From contig NZ_AJLJ01000050.1 of assembly GCF_000317245.1 (NCBI RefSeq), positions 1-64,000 of the forward strand: 64,000 bases of DNA, in the 5' to 3' direction. Positions 47,766-55,091 of the stretch are shown in pieces (position 1 is the stretch's first letter; the number at the start of each line of letters is the position of its first letter). The stretch comes from Fischerella muscicola SAG 1427-1 = PCC 73103 (GTDB taxonomy: Bacteria; Cyanobacteriota; Cyanobacteriia; Cyanobacteriales; Nostocaceae). A program made the position numbers and the translations under genes. The notes below the pieces were generated by a model that saw nothing but the letters and a program-made list of their open reading frames with translations, was not told the origin of the DNA and searched no databases.

Positions 47766-49394
47766 TCACTGATACCCTTGCCAAGGTGTAATTTCTAACT
47801 TCCCAGTCGGCTGAAAAATGACTTGGAAATGAGCCAGAGGTTCTTTGTTAATTGGGACTGATAAATTTGAGGTGTTAGATGACTGGAACATTTGTGGTAG
47901 GGGTGTTTCTCGAAAGTAATCAAATGCTACTTGGTTGAGTGGCTCATAATCAGCAATAATCCCATCTTTGTTGACTGCCACACGATACTTTAAATCGATC
48001 GTATAGCTGGATTTGCCATGCCAATTTTGGCGAATACCATCATACAGCTGTTGGTTTAACTGTTTAACTTGATTGGCGTCAGTAATTTTAGCTCCGATTA
48101 CATCTGGTTTAGTTGTGTAACCGCGCCAAGGACTAACTTGCAGTACGCCATCTCTAGTGAAGACGACTCGATATTGAGCGATCGGTTCATTGGTAATGGG
48201 AGGGCGAACAGCAGGATTGTAAATTAAATTTGGTAAAGGAGTTTGATTTACTGCCTGATTTGCCTCTGGATTGACAGCTTTGTAACCAACGATCGCACCA
48301 TCTGCTGCTACACCTACACGAAAGACTAAATCCGCCTTCAATCCTTGGCGATTTTTCCAGTTGGGGTGAACTTGGTTATAAACTTGCCGATTTAAGGCAC
48401 GTAACTGGGACGCATCTGTGATTTCAGGAACACTAGTTAAAAGTGCTTCTAAATCTTGATTAACTCCAGATGTTGAACTCGATGTAGGGTTAGCAACAAT
48501 TGTAGAAGTGGGTGTAGGAGTAAATTCGGGAGTTGCTGCAATCTGTTCATTAACAGTTGGAGTGGGAGTAAATTCTGGAGTTGCAACTGTTTGTGCATTG
48601 ACATTCGCAGTGGGTGTAAACTCGGGAGTTGCAGCTATTTGTGCATTAACACTAGGGGTGGGATTTGTCGCTATAAATTGATTGGCCGCTGGCGAAGGGG
48701 TAATCGTACTTGGAGGATTCGCGGCTGGTGTTGATGGAGTAACACTTGAGGTGGTTAAGTCAGATTTTTGCTGTGTAGTTGGTTGTGGAGGAGGAGGTGG
48801 TGGTATCATGGCAAAAGCGATCGCCGCAGCGGCCAAACTAGTTACCCCTACACTAGCCGGTACTGCCTGCTTGACCAAACCTTCACTACTAGAGCCATAA
48901 CGTCTAGGAACTGGTTGTAGTTCTAGCGATAGCTCCGGTAGAGTTTGGGTATCAGCAAAAAATTGATCAACGGCTTCTACCAAATCAAATAACTGTACTG
49001 TGTTTAAATCTATTTGAACTGGCTGCTTGCCATCGTGAACATAATGAGGCTGCAATATTTGCCCATTAGGAATTTCTGAATGTACAATCAATCGATGTCG
49101 ATTGTACTCAAGCTTTTGCATTTGCACCAATTCAGAATCAAAATTGTGCGCTTGGGGGTGAGAAACACTACTCAAAAATTCTTGAGCATAAGCACTAACC
49201 GTTCTCACCAAACTTTCAAAAAATTCCCTACCACCCGACAGTGGCTGACTGTAACCTGATAAATAACATTCTGCATTTACCAATATAGATAGTGCTGGGC
49301 GCAGCTCCTGAAATTGTGCAGCCCTTGTAGCATCACTTAAACCCTCTAGAACTAACGTGCAATTTGGTAAACTATACTTACGTTGAATATTCAT
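47766..49394 (-). CDS. DUF4335 domain protein
   Basis: A 542-residue cyanobacterial protein. The N-terminal 160 residues (NIQRKYSLPNCTLVLEGL, then HRLIVHSEI) form the DUF4335 domain. A hydrophobic stretch (about 185-205, GVTSLAAAAIAFAMI) followed by PPPPP may be a membrane anchor. Tandem ATPEFTPTxxVNxQ units of about 17 residues follow (about 255-310). The C-terminal half has two similar domains (NRQVYNQVHPNWKNR and NQQLYDGIRQNWHGK), an internal duplication. Its start overlaps the DUF3038 gene by four bases (ATGA), indicating translational coupling. Function unknown. Confidence 0.88.
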   Translation of the reverse strand: MNIQRKYSLPNCTLVLEGLSDATRAAQFQELRPALSILVNAECYLSGYSQPLSGGREFFESLVRTVSAYAQEFLSSVSHPQAHNFDSELVQMQKLEYNRHRLIVHSEIPNGQILQPHYVHDGKQPVQIDLNTVQLFDLVEAVDQFFADTQTLPELSLELQPVPRRYGSSSEGLVKQAVPASVGVTSLAAAAIAFAMIPPPPPPQPTTQQKSDLTTSSVTPSTPAANPPSTITPSPAANQFIATNPTPSVNAQIAATPEFTPTANVNAQTVATPEFTPTPTVNEQIAATPEFTPTPTSTIVANPTSSSTSGVNQDLEALLTSVPEITDASQLRALNRQVYNQVHPNWKNRQGLKADLVFRVGVAADGAIVGYKAVNPEANQAVNQTPLPNLIYNPAVRPPITNEPIAQYRVVFTRDGVLQVSPWRGYTTKPDVIGAKITDANQVKQLNQQLYDGIRQNWHGKSSYTIDLKYRVAVNKDGIIADYEPLNQVAFDYFRETPLPQMFQSSNTSNLSVPINKEPLAHFQVIFQPTGKLEITPWQGYQ

Positions 49395-50020
49395 TCCACT
49401 TCACCGTCAAAAAGACTAATCCAGAAGCGCTGCATTCCAGCCGTACCTGTACAAAATAGTAATTTACCCAGCAAATCTATAGCCAATTCATCTAATTTTT
49501 CATCTGAATTTAATGCCATGACCCCAGAACGGCGTGGATTCATCCGGCTTTTAAAATGTGCTCGAAACCGTTCTAGGTAATTAGACAATCGTAAATTTTG
49601 TTCAAGTGGAATCTGCTTTTCATCCAGTTGCTGGTATATCATGAGCAACTGACGAATTACAACTGTCAAGCGCCGTGCTAAATAGCAAGCGATTACCACC
49701 AAGGCTTTAGCTTCCGTAATTGTTAAAGAGCGGCGAATATGCGCTCTTCTGAGAGGATTAGTGCTACGCATTCGCCATAAATTCACCCTGTCTTTAATAA
49801 TACCTTTCAATTCCAACTCTTGTGCAAATGACAAAATGGCTTCTGAACTACCAAGTTCTAAAGCTTCAATAGCCAATAAAATCAAGTCTATTTGCACCCT
49901 AGTTTTACGGGGGCAAGAAGCCTGTCCTTCAATAGCAGGATCAGGTAGAGTATCCAAAATCATCGGCGGGGACTGGGGAATAGGGCTGTTATATGGCGTT
50001 AAACTAGCGGAGACATTCAT
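49391..50020 (-). CDS. DUF3038 domain protein
   Basis: A 209-residue soluble, mostly helical protein of the cyanobacterial DUF3038 family; no biochemical function is known to me. Conserved-looking blocks are VQIDLILLAIEALELGSSE and ITEAKALVVIACYLARRL. I start at the ATG at 50020 (MNVSASLTPYN); the frame extends 20 codons further with no support. The stop overlaps the DUF4335 start, so both are one operon and probably act together. Confidence 0.88.
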   Translation of the reverse strand: MNVSASLTPYNSPIPQSPPMILDTLPDPAIEGQASCPRKTRVQIDLILLAIEALELGSSEAILSFAQELELKGIIKDRVNLWRMRSTNPLRRAHIRRSLTITEAKALVVIACYLARRLTVVIRQLLMIYQQLDEKQIPLEQNLRLSNYLERFRAHFKSRMNPRRSGVMALNSDEKLDELAIDLLGKLLFCTGTAGMQRFWISLFDGEVE

Positions 50021-50488
50021 TATAAATACCTTGTGCAGCTGCAACAGAGTCGGTAAAACTAATTTAAGATATATAGCCAAATTGGCATGTGTTTGGTTGT
50101 GATCAGGGCATAGTAGCTCGATATATACATTAACTTACCCGTTCTATTTAAAGTTTTCCGCATACACAAAATGCAAGTTTTCCAATCACAGTTGTTTCTT
50201 ATAGTTTACTTAGTATCATTTCATCCTTAACTGGGTGTAATTTCTGGTAATCGTCAAATGGATGGTGTTTGTGAATATTTCCAAGCGTACGACATAATAG
50301 TGTACGATTTCTCAGGTATCTGCCCTAAATGCTCGATGTATTTCTGTCGGCAGAATTGGGGCAACTCAGAGAATAAGAGATAAAGAATAAGGAAGGATAA
50401 GTAAATTCCAAGTTCCTTGAACTCTTTGCCTTTGACCTTTTGCCTAGATTTTTATTCCACCTTCATCTACGCTATCTTTACTTCACTT
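50021..50488. other. 468-bp intergenic region
   Basis: Spacer between the divergent DUF3038 and apt genes. It holds both promoters. CGTAC...GTACG at about 50286-50305 is a weak dyad. Nothing else was recognised. Confidence 0.5.
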
Positions 50489-51007
50489 ATGGATCTAAGG
50501 TCTCTGATTCGTGATATCCCAGATTTTCCTAAACCCGGAATTTTATTTCGGGATATCACCACACTACTGCGTGACCCCCAAGGGTTGCGCCATACCATAG
50601 ATTTGTTTACACAAAAAATTCTAGAAGCCGGACTGAAGGCTGATTATGTGATCGGAATGGAATCGCGGGGTTTCATGTTTGGCACACCTCTGGCTTATCA
50701 ATTAGGAGCTGGTTTTATCCCTGTTCGTAAACCAGGCAAATTACCAGCAGCAGTACATTCGATTGAATATGAACTAGAGTACGGTACAGATTGTTTGGAA
50801 GTACATCAAGATGCTTTGCACCCCCAAAGCCGAGTTTTGATTGTAGACGATTTGATTGCCACAGGTGGAACCGCAGGTGCAACTGCAAAATTAGTAGAAA
50901 AAATAGGCTGCGAACTGGTAGGCTTTGGGTTTATCATCGAGCTACGAGATTTACAAGGACGTAAAAATCTGCCAGATGTGCCGATTGTTAGCCTTGTTGA
51001 ATATTAG
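50489..51007 (+). CDS. apt: Adenine phosphoribosyltransferase
   Basis: A 172-residue purine salvage enzyme converting adenine and PRPP to AMP and diphosphate. The PRPP-binding motif is [16 protein letters not shown]. The N-terminal [20 protein letters not shown] and the flexible loop [13 protein letters not shown] are typical. The length is that of the family when starting at the ATG at 50489. Upstream in-frame ATG 50417 adds a hydrophobic, unconserved extension and is rejected. Confidence 0.95.
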   Translation: MDLRSLIRDIPDFPKPGILFRDITTLLRDPQGLRHTIDLFTQKILEAGLKADYVIGMESRGFMFGTPLAYQLGAGFIPVRKPGKLPAAVHSIEYELEYGTDCLEVHQDALHPQSRVLIVDDLIATGGTAGATAKLVEKIGCELVGFGFIIELRDLQGRKNLPDVPIVSLVEY

Positions 51008-51135
51008 TCATTGGTCATTAGTCATTGGTTATTGATCATTGGTTAGTAGTTACTAATTGTTACAAATAGCAAGAGATAAAGGACAAAGGACTAAGGACTA
51101 ATGACTAATGATAAAGAACAAAGGATCATTGACAA

Positions 51136-52182
51136 ATGACTACCACAAGAATTTCCCCAGAAGCATTTAGGGATGGGCTAGTACGAATAGTTACTAACGA
51201 AACATTTCTTTATGTGATCAAAAGATTATTACAGGCGCTGTTGACTTTGTTTTTGGCATCGGCTTTGTCGTTTTTTATTATTCAACTTGCTCCTGGGGAT
51301 TTCTTATCAACGCTACAGCAAAACCCGAAAATCGATCCAGCGAGAATAGAGCAACTCAGGCGACAATTTGGTTTGGATAAGTCGTGGCCAGAGCAATTCT
51401 TTCTCTGGCTGTGGCGCATTATCACTCAAGGGGATTTTGGCACGAGTTTTGTTTACCAACGTTCTGTAGCATCACTGATTTGGGAGCGGGTTCCAGCAAC
51501 TTTATTGTTGGCTATTTCTTCTTTAATTGTGACTTGGGCGATCGCTATTCCTTTGGGTATCGTTGCTGCTGTAAAGCAAAATCGTTTTACAGACCGGATT
51601 TTACAAGTGGTTAGCTATGCTGGGCAAGGATTTCCCAGTTTCATCACTGCTTTGTTATTGCTGATTTTTGCTCAATTGACTACTCCCATATTTCCTGTGG
51701 GTGGGATGACTAGCATCAATCACACCGATTTGACATGGTTTGGTCGAATCATCGATATCGGCTGGCACATGATTTTGCCCACCGTCGCCCTGAGTATCAC
51801 TAGCTTTGCTGGATTGCAGCGCATCACTCGTGGTGAACTACTGGATGTACTACGTCAAGACTACATCCAAACGGCTCGCGCCAAAGGACTACCAGAAAAT
51901 CGAGTCATTTATGTTCATGCTCTGCGGAACGCCATCAACCCCTTAATTACTTTGTTAGGTTTTGAATTGGCGGGTTTGTTAAGTGGCGCATTTATTGCCG
52001 AATTTTTCTTTAATTGGCCTGGTTTAGGAAGATTGACTTTACAAGCAGTACAAAATCAAGATTTATATTTACTAATGGCAAGTTTGGTAATGGGTGCAGT
52101 GCTATTAATAGTTGGTAATTTAATAGCAGATTTGTTACTGAAAGTAGCCGATCCTCGCATTCGTCTAGAAAATTTAAATTAG
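51136..52182 (+). CDS. ABC transporter permease, DppB/OppB family
   Basis: A 348-residue inner-membrane permease of peptide/nickel-type importers. The N-terminal helix (LLQALLTLFLASALSFFIIQ) is followed by LAPGDFLSTL and a loop, then five more helices. The EAA loop is DYIQTARAKGLPENRVIYVHA, and EFFFNWPGLGRL is a family signature. The partner permease (DppC), ATPases and binding protein are not adjacent, so the substrate is undefined. Heptamer repeats flank it on both sides. Confidence 0.92.
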   Translation: MTTTRISPEAFRDGLVRIVTNETFLYVIKRLLQALLTLFLASALSFFIIQLAPGDFLSTLQQNPKIDPARIEQLRRQFGLDKSWPEQFFLWLWRIITQGDFGTSFVYQRSVASLIWERVPATLLLAISSLIVTWAIAIPLGIVAAVKQNRFTDRILQVVSYAGQGFPSFITALLLLIFAQLTTPIFPVGGMTSINHTDLTWFGRIIDIGWHMILPTVALSITSFAGLQRITRGELLDVLRQDYIQTARAKGLPENRVIYVHALRNAINPLITLLGFELAGLLSGAFIAEFFFNWPGLGRLTLQAVQNQDLYLLMASLVMGAVLLIVGNLIADLLLKVADPRIRLENLN

Positions 52183-52279
52183 TTATTTCTTATTAGTCAT
52201 TAGTAATTTGTCATTTGTAACAAATACTAACTATTAATCAATGACCAATGACTGATAACCAATGACCAATGAGAGCTTA

Positions 52280-52428
52280 TTTATAAAGTAAATATTAAGT
52301 AGGGTGTGTTACGGCTATGCAAGGATTTTGGAGTTTGAGAGAGTTAAGATTAGCCGTAACGCACCATCTTTCTCGGTGCGTTAAGCGTTGCTATAACGCA
52401 CCCTACAATTTAAGGTTTACTTTATAAA
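52280..52428. mobile_element. 149-bp MITE-like inverted-repeat element
   Basis: TTTATAAAGTAAA (52280-52292) is exactly repeated in inverse at 52416-52428. Inside, GTAGGGTG(C/T)GTTA-like sequence recurs in inverse near both ends, and GCCGTAACGCACC pairs with an internal GGTGCGTTA. No open frame is present. A clear target duplication is not visible. The internal motif resembles short interspersed elements common in cyanobacterial genomes. Confidence 0.8.
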
Positions 52429-52461
52429 TCGTCTCTGACCAATAACCAATGACGTTTAATT

Positions 52462-52737
52462 ATGTTTTCCGAAATTTATTATTTGGTAAGGTCACAAACT
52501 GACGGTCGTTATCTGACAGCCCGTCCCAACGAAGGTGTGAGTTATCTTTTGATGTTTCGCGAACACTCTGATGCTCTGAGCTATCTCAACACACACGCTG
52601 GAGAATTAGCGAATCGTTTCGGTGTGGAATCTATTCCTGGATCGCAGCTCAAAGCTTTGCTCAAACGTTGGAGTTTTGGCGGTGTGGCTATGGTTTCTGA
52701 TCCGTTATTACCAAAAATTGAATTTTTACAGGTATGA
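52462..52737 (+). CDS. Conserved hypothetical protein
   Basis: A 91-residue soluble protein, MFSEIYYLVRSQTDGRYL at the start, without a recognisable domain or signal. Mixed alpha/beta composition and the absence of low complexity support a real gene. The ATG at 52462 has only a weak purine stretch before it. It converges on the HlyD-type gene and ends next to a strong hairpin. I know of no function; small proteins like it are common in cyanobacteria. Confidence 0.7.
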   Translation: MFSEIYYLVRSQTDGRYLTARPNEGVSYLLMFREHSDALSYLNTHAGELANRFGVESIPGSQLKALLKRWSFGGVAMVSDPLLPKIEFLQV

Positions 52738-52744
52738 AGACAGA

Positions 52745-52780
52745 AGTTTGTAGTGAGCGCTTGAGCGCTCACTACAAACT
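52745..52780. terminator. 16-bp perfect hairpin between convergent genes
   Basis: AGTTTGTAGTGAGCGC (52745-52760) pairs exactly with GCGCTCACTACAAACT (52765-52780), loop TTGA. It starts seven bases after the small hypothetical gene and reaches into the stop codon of the HlyD-type gene. It probably terminates both; the stem also resembles a dispersed palindrome family. Confidence 0.8.
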
Positions 52781-54980
52781 AACGAGTATATTTCAAGCTT
52801 TCTATCTTGCCTAAGAATTTTTCAGTGAAAATACTCATGACAGTTCGTTTACGGACATTAATATTGGCGTTCAAAGACATACCAGATTGGAGAGGTACTT
52901 CTTGACCGTTAACGTTGATGGATTGTTTTGATAAACGAATTTCAGCCGGGAAGCGATAGTATGGAGTGTTTTGATCAGGAGGTAAAGCATCAGAACCAAC
53001 CCGAACTACCTCACCTCGAATGTCACTAAATTCTGTGTAGGGGAAAGAATCAATTCGCACATCGACGGGCATTCCATCCTTAACAAAGCCAATATCATTG
53101 TTGGTGATAAAAACTTGAGCAACAAGATTTTCTGGCGGCACGATTTTGAGAATAGATTCGCTGCTGTTGTAGACGTAACCAGAACTCCGAGGCTTGAGGT
53201 CAAAAACAATTCCACTAGTTGTGGCTCGGATTTCTTGATATTTTAAAGTCGAAAAAATTTCGCTAATTTGACTGTTAAGTTCTTGAATGCGTTTTTTGTT
53301 TTCGACCATCACTTTGGTGAGTTGACTATCAATTTCAGCAATACGCTTGTCGTTCTCGGCAATTTTGCTGAGTAAATCTTCTTTAGACAAAGCGATCGCA
53401 TTTTCTAATTTCTTTTGTGATTGTGCGATCGCCAGCCGCAGACGTTGTTCTTCTTGCACAAGACGGTTAACTTCAGCTTTACTAGCGTCTGCTGTTTGTT
53501 GCTTTTCTAAATAAGGTAAGCGAGCAAAGGCTCCTTTTTTCACCAAAGAGTTTAAATTACTGGCTATTTCTAAATTTGTTGCGAGGCTACCCCTAGCACT
53601 CGTTAATTGAACTTGCACTTGATTTAACTGCTTGGTTAATTGTTCTACGTCTAACCTTGCTGTTGCAATTCGAGAGTCTCTTTCTGTTTGTCTATTAATA
53701 AAACGTTCTCGTAATTCTGGACTAAGGTTACGTATTGCTGTAGCACCAAGTAATTCTGCACGGTAAAGTTCATTTTCCCGCACCAAAGCTACACGGTTTT
53801 CTGTGAGTGATGCTAACTCAGGTGATATCTGGAATTCTCTGTTTGTAGAATTCGTCGTCGATGTTCGCATCTGGGTACGATAAAAAATGTTTTCTCTTAC
53901 TATGCTGGCTCGAACTTCTTGCAGAGAGTGTAATTTTGCTTGAGCAACTGTGGGGTCAAAACTCACCAAAAGATCGCCTTTTTCGACTCTTTGCCCTTCC
54001 TGAACATGAATTTTGTTGATTACTCCCCCCACTGGCGCTTGAATTTCTTTGACTAAACCTTTAGGTTCCAGTTTGCCCTGTACGGGAACAGATTCGTCGA
54101 TTCTAGCAGTACAAGCCCAGACAAACGCAAAACTAGTTACACCAACGATGCTCCAAACAATAGCATGTGACCAAATTCGGGATTGTTTTAAAATGACTGG
54201 TTGATCAAAGTCATTTATCTCACGAGGTGTCTCGCGAGGTTTCTCACGAGGAATGGTAATTCCTGAACTGAAAATTGCCGAACTTCCTTGCAAAAGCAAT
54301 TGCCATTCACGCTGAGATTTTGGTACACGTTTCCAAATAAATACTAATCCCCCAGCTGTGAGCAAAAACATGAAACCACCCAGAGGCAAGAAAATAGAGC
54401 CTCGACTCGGAGCAGCTTCTAAGTAATTTACATGGTAATTTGTGTTTGGATTTGTGTTTTGGTTTGTATTTTGAGTTGTATTTTGAGTTGTATTTTGAGT
54501 TGTGTTGTGGCGATCGCTCTGATCAATAAAATCATCTTCAGAGCTAGTTTTAGTATTCGTAAACTTGGGTAGGGATGATTGTAGCGCCTTCCAAGTGTCA
54601 GTATCAACAACACCCTCAGCAGCCTTTAATAGTTTCTCTTGCTGAAATTTTACCAGTGCTGCTTGGGTAAGTACACCGAATTTACCATCTATTGTGCCAT
54701 GATAATATCCTAATTTTTGCAGCTGAGTTTGCAGTTGGAAAACAGCTGTGCCTTGACTACCAAATTTCAATATCGATTGGTTAATCGACTGATTTGGTGA
54801 TGAAAAAGCCACCTCAGTGCCTTCGAGTTCACTAACGCAATTACTCAAATCAGAGTTTGATTGGGTTGTTGTCTCATCTGCAAGAATTTGCTCGCAATAA
54901 TTACTAGTTGTTTCAGGAGTATTAACTGACACTTCTGAACAGTTTGTACAAGCTAGCAGCAACAAAGATGGATCAAGCAT
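52779..54980 (-). CDS. HlyD-family membrane fusion protein with peptidoglycan-binding domain
   Basis: A 733-residue periplasmic adaptor of a type I secretion system. A PG_binding_1 domain lies at residues 69-138 (LKFGSQGTAVFQLQTQLQKL), then a TQN-rich spacer, a hydrophobic helix (195-216), a basic loop, and a second helix (270-291). The HlyD part follows: a biotinyl-lipoyl half (IQAPVGGVINKIHVQEGQ), long coiled coils (about 350-620) and a beta-barrel region. Two membrane helices and the N-terminal wall-binding domain are unusual for HlyD proteins. The ABC exporter gene lies 111 bp upstream on the same strand, so they form one machine. No TolC-like gene is in the window. Confidence 0.92.
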   Translation of the reverse strand: MLDPSLLLLACTNCSEVSVNTPETTSNYCEQILADETTTQSNSDLSNCVSELEGTEVAFSSPNQSINQSILKFGSQGTAVFQLQTQLQKLGYYHGTIDGKFGVLTQAALVKFQQEKLLKAAEGVVDTDTWKALQSSLPKFTNTKTSSEDDFIDQSDRHNTTQNTTQNTTQNTNQNTNPNTNYHVNYLEAAPSRGSIFLPLGGFMFLLTAGGLVFIWKRVPKSQREWQLLLQGSSAIFSSGITIPREKPRETPREINDFDQPVILKQSRIWSHAIVWSIVGVTSFAFVWACTARIDESVPVQGKLEPKGLVKEIQAPVGGVINKIHVQEGQRVEKGDLLVSFDPTVAQAKLHSLQEVRASIVRENIFYRTQMRTSTTNSTNREFQISPELASLTENRVALVRENELYRAELLGATAIRNLSPELRERFINRQTERDSRIATARLDVEQLTKQLNQVQVQLTSARGSLATNLEIASNLNSLVKKGAFARLPYLEKQQTADASKAEVNRLVQEEQRLRLAIAQSQKKLENAIALSKEDLLSKIAENDKRIAEIDSQLTKVMVENKKRIQELNSQISEIFSTLKYQEIRATTSGIVFDLKPRSSGYVYNSSESILKIVPPENLVAQVFITNNDIGFVKDGMPVDVRIDSFPYTEFSDIRGEVVRVGSDALPPDQNTPYYRFPAEIRLSKQSINVNGQEVPLQSGMSLNANINVRKRTVMSIFTEKFLGKIESLKYTR

Positions 54981-55091
54981 GGTTTTTTCTGTGTAAAGGA
55001 GGTGTAGACAGTGGGAGTGTGGGGAGACAAGGAGGACAAGGGGAACTAACTAATGAAAATTGACAATTGACGATTGACCCTTGACAATTGA

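Noticed and set aside
47501-47798. Frames of HTPHTP and GVWGVW repeats
   Set aside because: They are translations of the 9-bp minisatellite on each strand, with no other content.
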